A DNA stretch of 64,000 nucleotides from Cristatella mucedo (lineage: Eukaryota; Bryozoa; Phylactolaemata; Cristatellidae): NCBI GenBank assembly GCA_009760855.2, contig WPIO01000206.1:242001-306000 (forward strand), in the 5' to 3' direction. The notes under the pieces were generated by a model. The model had not been told where the DNA came from. It did no database searches and saw only the letters and a program-made list of their open reading frames with translations. A program made the translations under genes and the position numbers. Shown here piece by piece: positions 43,291 to 53,921 of this stretch. Each line of letters starts with the position of its first letter. Position 1 is the stretch's first letter.

Positions 43291-43340
43291 CAGCCGTGGT
43301 CTTTACTACCGCAAATCCGTTGCGGTAGTGAAGACCGCTG
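43291..43340. repeat. Inverted repeat: 17-bp arms, 5-base loop
   Basis: GGTCTTTACTACCGCAA (43,298-43,314) and TTGCGGTAGTGAAGACC (43,320-43,336) pair fully apart from one G-U; the outer CAGC (43,291) and GCTG (43,337) can extend the stem past a bulge. Copy 1 of the repeat pair diverges just before it. Confidence 0.85.
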
Positions 43341-43398
43341 CCGCGTTCGTGAGACTAAACAAGTTGATGAACCGGACATGACTCGAACACGTAACCTT

Positions 43399-43790
43399 TG
43401 TGGGCGTGCCGTCGCCGTCACGTGGTACCCCCTAAGCCGACGTTCCACCCGCCCAACCATCCATCCATGGCAGCACGTGACGTACTATCGCCTCGAAATT
43501 CACTTTTCCTTAAATGTTGGTCGGTCTGTAGGCATACTATTCACTCCATTTCTCTCTTTTTCTCCCTTTCTCTTCTTTTCTTTCCTTTTCTTTTCGTTTC
43601 CTTTTCGAGCTCCTTCCTCCACGATAACAGCGTGGCTACTGCATTCGTTCGTCGCTAGGCTACGCTCTTCCGCTCCTGCGTTTGCCTGCATGCAATAAAG
43701 CCACTGTCTTCAGCGCCGCAACTCGCTTCGGGTGGTTCGCTCTTGATGGCTCCGTGCCACGTACGGGTCCCCAAACTTCCTCAGGTGGCT
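43399..43790 (+). mobile_element. LTR family A, longer copy with poly(A) signal
   Basis: Starts TGTGGGCGTG, shares GTCACGTGGTACC and the second CACGTGAC with reverse complements of the two solo LTRs, and carries AATAAA at 43,694-43,699 in + sense. CCTT occurs just before the start and again at about 43,790. The expected terminal CA is not clear, so the right end is tentative. A CT-rich tract at 43,550-43,620 is an internal expansion. Confidence 0.6.
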
Positions 43791-43799
43791 ACCTTGGTC

Positions 43800-44460
43800 C
43801 CCATGCCTAAGCTGGTTAGCAAAAGTGTGATGGAATATTTAATGCTGAACTACTATCTCTGTAAACGTGTACACCTGTGAGCGGTATCAGGGAAAGGCAA
43901 CGCCCAGTTCGACGTATCAAATGTCAGTAGCACCGCCTACACCAGGGTACACAGTGCTGGCGGAATGCTGAATATTAGTGCGGTAAACCTACGACGCTCT
44001 GGACGGCAGCGTATTTCCAGCTCATCATCTAACTATTGCTGCAGAACGTAACCATAAAATATTGATTAAAGTTACAACTGTGATGGCACGTTCATCTGTG
44101 CTTCAAGATAAAAACTGATTGCATTATAACTTATAATACTTTGAGTATTAGAGTGGCTAATTTTATTGGTTGAACCTAATCACTCTCAACACACACACAA
44201 ACTGATATATGATAATTATTCAGGGACAATGAGCAAGCATTGGTAGCAAAATGAGGATATTTACTTTCAATAACTTCACCAATGTTAACCAATGGATGCC
44301 TCTATTCATGTAAAAAAAGCCATGAACTTAATGAAACTTATCTGACGAAGTCAGCCCTACACGGTTGAAAGTGCAATGCTGGCTGATGATGAGACGCAGA
44401 CGTTCGATGAGATTTCGTATAAATCCACAGTCATGCAGTTCCTGAATGATAGCTCTAACC
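43800..44460. other. No feature recognised
   Basis: Non-coding by inspection. Confidence 0.4.
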
Positions 44461-44464
44461 GTAG

Positions 44465-44529
44465 CAATCCGGTGCCTGCAATGACCAGGCGAGATGAGGG
44501 GCGCTCAAGCAAGACGTGGTGATCGAAAT
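44465..44529 (-). mobile_element. Short inverted LINE family A piece
   Basis: GACCAGGCGAGATGAGGGGC through GTGGTGATCGA is the reverse of the DHKVLLERLSSRLGITG segment. It abuts the + copy that starts here. Confidence 0.75.
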
Positions 44530-45917
44530 CTGTGCTTGCTTTGCTCGAGCTTTCGGCAGATTTTGATATTATCGATCACAAAGTTCTTATAGAGCGCCTC
44601 TCATCTCGCCTGGGCATTACTGGCACTGCACTGCAATGCTTCCGGTCATATCTCAGTGGGAGACTCCAGAGTAGTGACGAGAATGGACAAAGATCATCTG
44701 AGGTACCTCTGAAATATGGCGTACCTCATGGCTCCGTGCTAGGTCCCGTTCTTTTCACGTTTACACTCTCCCTCTTGCTGATGTGATTGCCAAGCACAAT
44801 CTAGGCTTTTATTTCTATGCGGCTGACACTCAGTTGTACCTTTGCTTTGATATTTGATTACCCAGCCTTCGAGCACCTCAAATTCTCTCAACTCACTTGC
44901 TGCATGTATTGATGACATCCGCACATGGTTGGCACCGAATTCTCTAAAACTAAACGGTGATAAAACTAACTAACTTACTAGATATGGGCAAACCCGGTGT
45001 GATTCAGATATTGGAAAGGCTGACGCTCAAAATTGCCTCATCCAGCATATCTCCTGTTGAATCAGCTCGAATCTAGGTGTGATGTTCCAAAGCGAACGCT
45101 CGTTAGACGACCAAATCAGCTCCACAGTCAAATCTGCCTATTTTCAGCTTCATAACATTTCTAAAATTCAGTCTTGTTTAGATAAGGATACCACGTCCAA
45201 GTTGGTAAATGCATTCGTGACATCCCGTATCGACTTTTGCAAATCACTGCTTACTGGCCTTACCTACCAGCATGTGCGATCAAGCGAATGCAGCTGGTGA
45301 AAAACTCAAAGCTTGGCTTGTCTGTCGTGAGCATCGCAGTTGCCACGTTACACCACTTCTCGTTGACCTGCACTAGCTACCTGTCAAGCAACGGATTGAC
45401 TTCAAGGTTTTTTCGCTCACTTTTAGGTCACTTCATTGTTTGGCTCCAGCCTATCTCTCAGATCTACTCCCCCACCAGACCATGAAACGTACCACCCGCT
45501 TTTCGGAATCCCAAAGTCTACAAATACCTCGTATAAACCTCAAATCCTTTGGAGACCGTGCATTTAGTTCGTATGCTCCCAAAGCCTGGAACTCCCTCAC
45601 GACTTGCGTCAGGACATCCCCTGACTTGACCACATTTAAACAGAACTTAAAAACACCTATTTAGGACAGCATTTAGCGAGTTCCTGTGATTCGTCCTTCA
45701 CGTGCTAATATGTGCTGCCACAGTGCATGCTGCGACCAACCACATTTGCATGCTGACCCTGTCCATGTCACCCCTAACCATGCTATTCATTTTGTTTGTT
45801 TATCAAGCATGATATTACTCACCATGCAATTGCATTTCACTTTGCTGCAAACGTAAAGCGCCTAGAGAGAGATTGAGTTCTCTGAGGGTGCTTTATCAAG
45901 TGCATTATTATTATATT
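44528..45917 (+). mobile_element. LINE family A copy, 5' truncated in RT
   Basis: Begins at LALLELSADFDIIDHKVLIE (motif A), passes GVPHGSVLGP (motif B, Gln changed to His) and a decayed catalytic box near 44,815, and ends in a complete hairpin (45,850-45,902) and ATT tail. Frames are broken near 44,760, 44,855 and 45,075. Confidence 0.88.
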
Positions 45918-46080
45918 TATAAAGATCAAGCAAAACAAGCAGAGATACTCTCTCATGTCAGCATTCCTGAGTAGGTCAATGCAAATCCGAAGCAATGCGG
46001 ACTCTGTGCAACAATTATATCTAAAACCAGACCTGGAATTTAGTCGCAAGATTTGAAGTTTCTCGAACGTTTAAACGTCT
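45918..46080 (-). mobile_element. LINE family A RT fragment, inverted
   Basis: Reads SRSGFRYNCCTESALLRICI and LLRNADMREYLCLFCL on minus, that is, the segment just upstream of where the adjacent + copy starts. Confidence 0.75.
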
Positions 46081-46364
46081 TGTCCGAAAATTATCAAGGT
46101 TAATCTCTCTAGGCGAGTGGTCATCGTGCCTTTTACGAATAACACCGGCCACCTAATATAAAGCTTGTCTTTGGAATCTTTGCTTTATGTGCAATATTAT
46201 AATTAGCAATTACTTTAACCTCATAAAAAGATGCCAGTGGGCTTTTTTCCTACTGGTGCCAGGTTCTGGATGAAACCGAGCTGTGGGCCGGTAGGGAAGA
46301 TCGATGATTTCGGACTAACACTACTCCACCCGACCAATGAACCTGCTCTGAATCGCCTCATTCT

Positions 46365-47465
46365 TCACTGCACTGTCATGTAATGTATCTCCGTCTGTAA
46401 CTCCACAAAGTCATAAAGACTATGTGGGTGTTACGCGGGAGAGTTTTGTATAGCCCACTCACAACCTAAGCGGCTTTCGGTACGCATTCGGTAGCCAACA
46501 GACCTCGTCTCACGCAAAAAAGAGAAAGTGGGAAGCATTGCAGAGTCAGGAGAGCAGTTGATGTAGTGAGTAGCATAGAAGTGGCAGCTCACGAAAACTG
46601 AAAAGGATGAGCCGTAGTCGGCAGTAGGAGAGTAGTTGTGGTTGCCTAAGCATTGTGGAAGCGAGTTCCACAGTCTAGGACCTGCAGAGCTAAAGCTTCT
46701 GTCGCCAACGGTCTTTAAGCGGAGGAATGGGGCAGCTAATTCATTGTCCACACAGGACCTGAGGGCGCGAACGAGCTAAAACTGATGCAGCAGTTCAGCT
46801 AGCTACGAAGGAGCCAAGCCATGGCGGGCATTGTGGATCAGGGTAAGAACTTTGCTCCGTATCCGTTGGTCAACCGGCAACCATCCTAGCTTTTTGAGCA
46901 AAGGAGACACGTGCTCAAACCACTATGATTTGAAGACTAGCCTTGCAGCCACGTTCATAGTTCGCTGCAGTGGCCTAATAGCTTTCTTTGGCAGCCCAGC
47001 CAAAAGGGAATTACAATAATCAAGCCGAGACAGAACTAATGAGCTAGTTAATTTTTTACAAGCCACTGTGGGAGACAGCTCCTAATCTTGGATTGGGATC
47101 GGATGTGATAGTTAGCTGTAGAAGCAGACTTCTGAATAAAGCTTTTGAAATTGAGGTAGCTGTCGAAAACGACACCTAAATTTCGAGCACGTGGTGATGG
47201 TCGCACAATAGAATTACCTATTAAAGAGCAAAGCATTTTAATCCAGCCACACGCTGAGTGTGTCCTATGAGCAGCAGTTCGGTTTTATCATCATTTAATT
47301 TCAGGAAGTTTTCCGACATCCAGGATCGAATATCGGCAAGGCAAGCATTCAGTTTTTCAGCTGCAGAAGCAGATTCCGATGGTTTGAATGACAAATACAA
47401 CTGAGTATCGTCAGCATAGAAGTGATAACATAATCCATGGGCCTTAGTCACTGCTGCAGACGATT
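46365..47465 (-). mobile_element. LINE family B, RT C-terminal half and 3' end
   Basis: Minus frames: 47,451-47,221 with HFYADDTQLYLSFKPSES (catalytic motif C intact) and LKLNDDKTELLLIG; 47,236-47,048 with RARNLGVVFDSYLNFKSFIQ; 46,751-46,431 with RLWNSLPQCLGNHN and SFLRETRSVGYRMR. The 3' end matches the other family B copies (CCACATAGTCTTTATGACTT, then TGTGGAGTTACAGACGGAGA). It is also L2/CR1-like but distinct from family A. 5' truncated near 47,465. Confidence 0.88.
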
Positions 47466-47780
47466 CGCATCAGCTGACTAAGCTCTATTTACTTGGAAGC
47501 GCAGAGCAAGTAATCCGACCCTGCCAGGGCTGCAGTGGCCTACTTCCTGCTTACAAGTTGGCTTGTAGACACCGTATCTTCCTTTCTCCCTCTCTCCACT
47601 ACATCAGCTCCTGATCGGCGTTCATGACAGCTAGGTACGTGAGTATCCGTGCTCCCTCTTCTGCGTTGCCGGCTTAAAATACAGCTGCTATCGTCACGCC
47701 TACTATTCGTCAGTGGGGCATCGTTCATCATCACGGCCCGCGACTGCACTGTGTGTGCAAGCCCATACAGGCACACGGCA
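47466..47780. other. No clear feature
   Basis: Sequence between LINE B and the dispersed repeat; no recognised domain, though ends of short minus frames reach into it. Confidence 0.3.
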
Positions 47781-47985
47781 AAAGACGTATACTGATTCCA
47801 GAGTGACTTGGAAGCATGTTGTCACAAACGCTTGCTGGCTTATGCCTGATTTTTGGTAGAACCTCAAGAAGCCAGCACTTCCTGCTTTCAAGCGACTCAA
47901 AACAGTCCGAACCGATACACAATTTTAAGACTCCTCGGGGTATGACGCTCTCAGTTCGAGATCCAGGACGCAGGTTTGATCTAGT
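47780..47985. repeat. Dispersed repeat, pair at 8,505-8,700
   Basis: Same orientation and similar length as the first copy. Both are far from each other and lack terminal repeats. Confidence 0.7.
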
Positions 47986-48756
47986 GGCAGCATGCAGCTC
48001 TTTTTAACCCACCACAAGCAGGAGAGTTAGCCGCCCGAACGCTTTTCGGCAGCTACATACCATTTATTGAGGTTTTAACCTACAAACCCCTCAGAAAAGT
48101 GCTTTTACTCCTAGCATTGCCACTTATCGCACTTGGCATAATCACGTGGCACATATCGCATAGACAAATTTAACACATGCGATATAAGCGATTTAGAAAT
48201 AGGCGATTAGGCCATAGACGATTTAGACATATCTTCGTTTAGGTTTGGGTCAGTAAATTTCTCATCGCCCATCGGCTAGTCATCGACACTAATAGCTATC
48301 ACCAAGTAGAATATTGACTGAAGTCGTCTGTTTGCTTAGATAGATCGGATGTTAATGCATCTTTTTTTGTGACACCCGTCATGTTCATTTTGACCTCCGG
48401 GTTTCAAACAACTAAAAACCAGGAAGTAATTTCTGCAGCACAAATCAGTTAACCCAGCCGGCACTGGCACAGTATGCAAGTGGTTTTAAATTCTTTCTCA
48501 GTGGAATCATAGATGAAATAAGTGCAATGTATTTCAACTTCCGACATTCAATAAATAGACTTTAAGGCTATGATCATCCAAAGCGTCTTAAACAGATCCC
48601 ACCTTTGCTTAAGAATTTAAAATCCTCGTGCATTAATTGTGCAATTATAGTCTTTAAGAATATGCTAGGCTGTCATTAAAATGCAGAAGGCAAATTTCTA
48701 GATAATTTCTACGATCGTATTTTATTTTGAAGTATCTGACTCTGGAACTTCTATTA
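47986..48756. other. Non-coding; short degenerate CGAT/TTAG words
   Basis: Around 48,125-48,240 words such as GCGATTTAGA, GCGATTAGG and ACGATTTAGACAT recur, suggesting an eroded short repeat. Nothing else is recognised. Confidence 0.35.
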
Positions 48757-48879
48757 TAACTTGTTGCCAAGATTTTCGCTTTCTTGTCAGTCGAGCTTTT
48801 GTAAAATTGCCATTCAGCCAGGCCCGCAGTATAGGGCCAAGGCTGTGTCGCTGTGTAACTGGACAGGCATGTGGTCAGA

Positions 48880-49075
48880 TAAGCATGTGGTCAGATAAGC
48901 AGGATTTGGTAATCATTGGTGATGACAAAGTGCAGTTGTATAGAGAAAATCTGGTCGAGTGTGTGACCCTTTTTTATGTGAGTAGGGCCATGCACGTGAG
49001 CCACAACAGACAATGAGTCAGTCAATGCACGAAATTCAGTGCTGAAGGTGATCAAAGTGAACGTTGACATCCCAC
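48880..49075 (-). pseudogene. LINE family A endonuclease fragment
   Basis: The reverse sequence matches the GDFN to PTH..GHTLD region (CACTCGACCAGATTTTC, 48,945-48,961, reverse). It lies inside the first unit of the tandem duplication. Confidence 0.65.
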
Positions 49076-49175
49076 ATAATTTTCAACTTGCTGCCAAGAT
49101 TTTCACTTTCATGTCAGTCGAGCTTTTGTAAAATTGCCATTCAGCCAGGCCCGCAGTATAGGACCAAGGCAGCAT

Positions 49176-49293
49176 CGCTTTAATTGCATTTCACTTTGCA
49201 GCAAATGTAAAGCGCCTAGAGAGAGATTAAGTTCTCTGAGGGCGCTTTATCAAGTGAATTATTATTATTATTATTATTAATATTATTACCTGG
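49176..49293 (+). mobile_element. LINE family A 3' end only, about 118 bp
   Basis: TAATTGCATTTCACTTTGCA, the perfect hairpin AAAGCGCC...GGGCGCTTT and a long ATT tail. Both junctions are fixed by the empty copy at about 48,845-48,855. Extreme 5' truncation or a separate short element using the LINE tail are both possible. Confidence 0.88.
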
Positions 49294-49309
49294 ACAGGCA
49301 AGTGCTCAA

Positions 49310-50015
49310 AAGCGGCGCAGCCAAATTGTTCCTTGTGATATTAACATAGAATCAGCACGTCCTTTTTCGCAACAGTCTATGCCTTTACAGCCGCATACTG
49401 GCTTACCAGGGTAAGTTGTTTGGCGACAGAGCTCGTTACTAAAATTACTCGTACATCAGATCAATTTTCCTCATTGAAGTGCCATTAATCCGGTCAGGAC
49501 ACAGAAAAAGACTCCGAGATATTTGTCACCTGTTCTGAAATTGAAAATCTACTCATAAATAACGAGCGTGGTTTCAAAAGGCGGTACAGTTTATTATACG
49601 CAATACATGGGTTGTAGTTATATTGTACATGATTAACTTGGAGATCAGGCTACTTGAAGATGGAGACGTAGTTACACGAGAGAGGCCGACATGAAAATTT
49701 GGTTCGTATTCACGGATGCTTGTCGATTAGCTGCGGCAACTGCACAGCAGCAAGTGTTAGGACGACGTAGGCAGCTTGGCTCTTTTTGCTGCTGCTGCTC
49801 TGATCAATTCGAGCAGGCGGAAAGTGAAGCTGGACGGCGGCAGAGAGTGGTGGCTGGTGGACAGCTGCAGCCACTGAGCTGACAGGCAGTGGCGACACGA
49901 CCTGAGCAGCCAAGAGTTCGTGGGGCGTCTATGCTGCTGCAGGCGGCATCGTGTACGTGGCTGCGCCAAGGCATAAAAAGTGTATGGGAGAGCCCTCAGT
50001 GCAGAGACTGTGCGG
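49310..50015. other. No gene recognised
   Basis: GC-richer around 49,690-49,990 with short frames on both strands (49,691-49,882 +; 49,710-50,050 -) that overlap each other and have no domain. Possibly LTR-like sequence. Confidence 0.3.
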
Positions 50016-50017
50016 CT

Positions 50018-50500
50018 AGTAATGTAACGTATCTCCGTCTGTAACTCCACAAAGTCATAAAGACCATGTGCGTGTTACGCAGGAGAGTTTTCTATAGCCC
50101 ACTCACAGCCTAAGCGGCTTTTGGTACGCATTCGGTAGCCAACAGACCTCGTCTCACGCAAAAAAGAGAAAGTGGGAAGCATTGCAGAGTCAGGAGAGCA
50201 GTTGAGGTAGTGAGTAGCATAGAAGTGGCAGCTCACGAAAACTGAAAAGGATGTGCCGTAGTCGGCAGTAGGAGAGTAGTTGTGGTTGCCTAAGCATTGT
50301 GGAAGCGAGTTCCACAGTCTAGGACCTGCAGAGCTAAAGCTTCTGTCGTCGACGGTCTTTAAGCGGAGGAGGAATGGGACAGCTAATTTATTGTCCACAC
50401 AGGACCTGAGGGCGCGAACAGGCTGAAACTGATGCAGCAGTTCAGCTAGGTACGAAGGAGCCAAGCCTTGGCGGGCCTTGTGGGTCAGCGTAAGAACCCT
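50018..50500 (-). mobile_element. LINE family B 3' copy
   Basis: Minus frame 50,530-50,075 contains QGLAPSYLAELLHQFQPVRA and RLWNSLPQCLGNHN. The 3' end at 50,020-50,090 matches the copy at 46.4 kb closely, suggesting that both are of similar age. Confidence 0.85.
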
Positions 50501-50502
50501 GT

Positions 50503-50663
50503 GCATGTCGCCCCTAACCATGTAATTCATTTTGTTTGTTTTTCAAGCATGATTTTACTTACCATTCAGTTGCATTTCCCTTTGCAGCAAGTGTTAAGCG
50601 CCTAGAAAAAGATTAAGTTCTCTGAGGGCGCTTTATCAAGTACATCATTATTTTTATTATTAG
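50503..50663 (+). mobile_element. LINE family A 3' end only
   Basis: CCTGTGCATGTCGCCCCTAA through the hairpin and ATT tail, directly abutting a family B copy at its left. Confidence 0.85.
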
Positions 50664-50790
50664 GAGATTGAGTTCTTTGAGAGCACTTTATCAAGAGCGT
50701 TATTATTAATATTATTATCTCATGCAACAAAAAGAAAGTGAGAAGCTTCGCTGAGTCAGAAGGGCAGTAGAGGTAGTGAGTATGTTCTAA
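50663..50790. mobile_element. Further LINE scraps
   Basis: GAGTTCTTTGAGAGCACTTT plus ATT tail (family A, + strand, to about 50,718), then CAACAAAAAGAAAGTGAGAA (reverse of family B) to about 50,785. Confidence 0.6.
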
Positions 50791-51180
50791 GATTAGTATA
50801 GATGTATACCAAAAGAATCCTACTTCACGGAAATTCACTTACCGTGCTAAAGTCTGGACCTGAATAACCGCAATATGTGAGCGACGACAGTACGTGAGGC
50901 TGCGATTAAGTTTTCAGATCCCTGCTGATTAAATGCCTCGATACGTATTTCGGTCTTGGCTCTAGATTATCGTACGCCTATTTTGGAGCTTCTCTGACTT
51001 TTCACTACTTCTACGTTCCCATCTCGCTCAAGCGTTGACGAGGATGACGAGCCCAGCTGGGTACTGCTGCAGCAGGCGTGGGTCATCTAAAAGAGTCAAG
51101 GATGGGTCCTCTAAAGAGTCCCTACTAGTCTCCTCATTTTCTCGTAAATTCACGCTCATCGTGCTGGTCTAGTCATTAAG
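50790..51180. other. No feature recognised
   Basis: Non-coding by inspection. Confidence 0.35.
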
Positions 51181-52255
51181 TACAAGCTAGGCTTTCGTTT
51201 ATATGCAGGCGGCACACTGCCAGACCGCTGCTGAAATTACATTTTGTCTTTAGACCTTCAAACTGTCACTACCTTCGTAATATGCACTGCAATCATTCTT
51301 GTATAGTAGTCGGGCTCCTTCAATAAATAATGATTCAACCATTCTAGTAGTTAAGGCATTATCACTCATAAGCAGGAAAGCCTAGTGCTCCAAGATGTTT
51401 CTGCCAGCATGTCCCCTGTATTATCAGCTTGGAATCTGGATTTCTTGTTCCTCAACTACCTTTACCAGATGACCTCATCGTCTTTACATTCTAGTCTTCC
51501 CACTTTCAGCCTCTTCATCTGGTAAAATTCTATCCTTGAAAAAAGCTGGTCCAGGCCATTTTAAATAATATGTATGCTTCTATAACTCACTGGTTTCAGT
51601 TCTCTGTACCTGTGCAATAAGATGCTTGCACCTATTGTAATTTCGACTTTGTGTGCTTACAATTGCGAAAGTTAGGCTAGCTGAAGAAAAAATGTCACGG
51701 CCAAGCTGATCTCTTCCTTTGGTAAAATCCAGTCTTGACATATTTAACTCCCTACTCACAAGGTCTTCCGGACGTGTCGCCCTAGAGATTCGTGCATAAA
51801 AGATTTCAGTTTCGTCAATACTCTACAGCCAGGCTTATTTGTTTTGAATGTAGGATGGGCTAAGTTTTTACTTATTGCTGACCTGAAGAAGCTCACTATC
51901 AAGCAGAGTATCGACTTCTTGCTTGGAAGTTCCTCTTTTCTCTTTGTCTGGTATTCTATATTATATGTACTTTGTGTAACATTTACTTGTCAGTCATTTG
52001 AAAAGAAACTAAAACGCATCTATTTATGACAGCATTTAGTGAGTCGCCGTGATTCGTCCTTTATGTGCTTATGCATGCTGATCCTATGCATGTCACACCT
52101 AACCATGTTATTCATGCTGTCTTCTGAGCATGCTACCAGTAACCATTTGGTCGTGCTTCCTTTGTAGGAGTTGTTAGGCACTTATAATGACATTGAGTTC
52201 TCTGAGGGCACCTTATCAAGTGTTTTATTAACATTATCATTTATTACAATTGGTA
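51180..52255 (+). mobile_element. Old LINE family A copy
   Basis: Starts near a decayed catalytic box (YKLGFRLYAGGTLP) and ends in an eroded hairpin (TTGAGTTCTCTGAGGGCACC, about 52,193) and tail. RT tail words such as LADLKKLTIKQSIDF are recognisable at about 51,880. Confidence 0.7.
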
Positions 52256-53040
52256 GGCATTCCATGGAACCAGCGTCCCTCTGTAGCTCTGTTGTACTGC
52301 ATCTTCCAGCAGTATCCATGCTGCTGGTTTTATGCTAAGTGTATTCAGAGGACCCATTGAGCAACAGCTCCTCCAGTTGCTCTGCTCTTCTAACGCCTCT
52401 TCAAACCTAAATCAAATCTTGCATCGACCGCGTCTTCAATTCCCATTGACCCAAAATCAGAGTAAAGATTAACGATTGACACAATGACGTCGTTTGATTT
52501 TACATTCAAAAGCAGTCGATGTGCTGCCTATTCGTCACAGTATTCGCTGTGTTTGTGTGTGCTGTCATTTACCTCCCTGTCCATACTGAAACCATGCACT
52601 TTGTTGTTAATCATTTCTCATTCTTTTCCCCAGCATTTGCAATGTGTGTGGACGTTGCTTTTAGTGCTAAGCAAGTGTTAGGTTATTCTTATCGCAGGTA
52701 TGTAGTGTATCAGGAAATTGCATGCCAATAATCTCAGCTATTTATCGTGCAAAGGTCAACAGCAAATGCAATCACCGAGTCAGAATTATTGCTTGCGGTA
52801 GCATTTATGACTAGCACTCAGTGACCGAGTCGAAAGGCAGGGGCCCGGTTTTCCCCGACGAAGAAATACAAATACCTAAATACTGGAGCAAATTTCCTCA
52901 TACCCAACCAGTTGGATCACGAGAAGAAGCAAAAGGAACTAATCGAGAAGAATTGCTTATTTTTCCATCAACTGTTTCTATGTGCTGCTTATCTCATTAT
53001 GTCTGAAGAAGCCTGAAGCTCCGATTTCCCAATCTGAAAA
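52255..53040. other. No gene recognised
   Basis: Two overlapping frames at 52,484-52,731 and one at 52,821-53,006 have no known domain. Confidence 0.35.
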
Positions 53041-53043
53041 TCT

Positions 53044-53160
53044 TGTCTCCTGGCCCCTGCAAGCACTCGGGTCCTATCGTGTCTCCTGCAAGGCCCCTGC
53101 AAGCACTCGGGTCCTGTCTTGTCTCCTGCAAGGCCCCTGCAAGCACTCGGGTCCTATCTT
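53044..53160. repeat. Three-copy 40-bp tandem repeat
   Basis: GGCCCCTGCAAGCACTCGGG starts at 53,052, 53,092 and 53,132, a period of 40, with CCTATC/CCTGTC variants. The unit is not a multiple of three, so the overlapping frames are not meaningful. Confidence 0.93.
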
Positions 53161-53274
53161 GAATGGAAAGGCCATCGGCATATTTACACCAGGAGCCATA
53201 TCTTTGCCACACCCACTAAAACTTTGCTGCCTGTTCGACTATTGCTTTAGCCAGTTTTAAAGTCCTCCCGGGGC

Positions 53275-53515
53275 TTACAAATGATTAAAATTGATGCCAC
53301 GGTAAAACAAAACAGTCCAACACACATTTTGTAACACGACAACCGGAGTATGGGTAGTACAAAAACCAAATCTAGTAGGATGTGGCCCCTCCGGCTTATG
53401 GATCACTTCCGATATTCGGGCTAGAATGGACTCGACGAGTTTCATGGTTACGTCGGATGGTATAGCATGCCACACTGCTTGGAATTTGTCCTATGATTTG
53501 CAGTCCAACTTTAGC
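53275..53515 (-). pseudogene. Tc1/mariner transposase C-terminal remnant
   Basis: The minus frame 53,475-53,275 reads WHAIPSDVTMKLVESILARI then SEVIHKPEGPHPTRF, matching the conserved end of Tc1-like transposases (W..IP......LV.SM..R...VI...GG.T.Y). It shares GACAAATTGC/CCAAGCAGT and PSDVT with the Tc1 remnant at 60.6-62.2 kb. Confidence 0.6.
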
Positions 53516-53921
53516 ATCATGCTTAGGATCGATGACTTGCTGAAATGTGAAATTGGCGCCAAGCAGTCACAATGCACAGCAGTACAGCAACGTCTGCCAG
53601 GATACGCTGGTAGCTATCTGGATTCATTAGGTCCTCGAAGTGGAGAGCTGTCGAATATATGCTTTTTGATATGAAAAAGCTTATATTTTCCTTGCGATCC
53701 AATTGTCATCGTTTCTGGAGAGGCAGGTATGAGATGCAACTGTTTTAAATTTCGTGCTAGGATACTATTGATATGCTTTTCTATACATTTCTTATTTATG
53801 TTAGTGTCAGCTGTGCATGCTTTTTGTTTAATTCCCTGTTATCACGATGTGTCTCTTGTGCTTAAATTTAGTAGCTGATCTACCAGCTAGCCTTTTGGTT
53901 AGTACTTTTTTGAGAACAGCC
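53516..53921. other. Upstream region of the TRIM gene
   Basis: No TATA box or clear promoter element could be assigned. The open frame continues 25 codons upstream of the preferred start (to 53,847). Confidence 0.3.

Larger units (their letters stand above)
48757..49310. repeat. About 326-bp tandem duplication
   Basis: TTGTAAAATTGCCATTCAGC with the following GGCCCGCAGTATAGG occurs at about 48,797 and 49,124. Copy 2 carries a LINE 3' end that copy 1 lacks; after it both continue CTGGACAGGCA. Confidence 0.85.

Noticed and set aside
43340-43450. Minus-strand tRNA-like sequence with GTGTTCGAGTCATGT and an A-box-like GGCTTAGGGGG
   Set aside because: A T-arm can form, but the acceptor and anticodon stems do not close and half of it is shared LTR-A sequence. 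Treated as coincidence.
53044-53260. Frames on both strands through the 40-bp repeat
   Set aside because: A unit of 40 is not a multiple of three, so the repeat changes frame each time; no coding constraint.
53847-53849. Upstream ATG of the TRIM gene
   Set aside because: The following 25 residues are not typical of a RING protein, while the ATG at 53,922 has an ideal Kozak context just before the RING finger.
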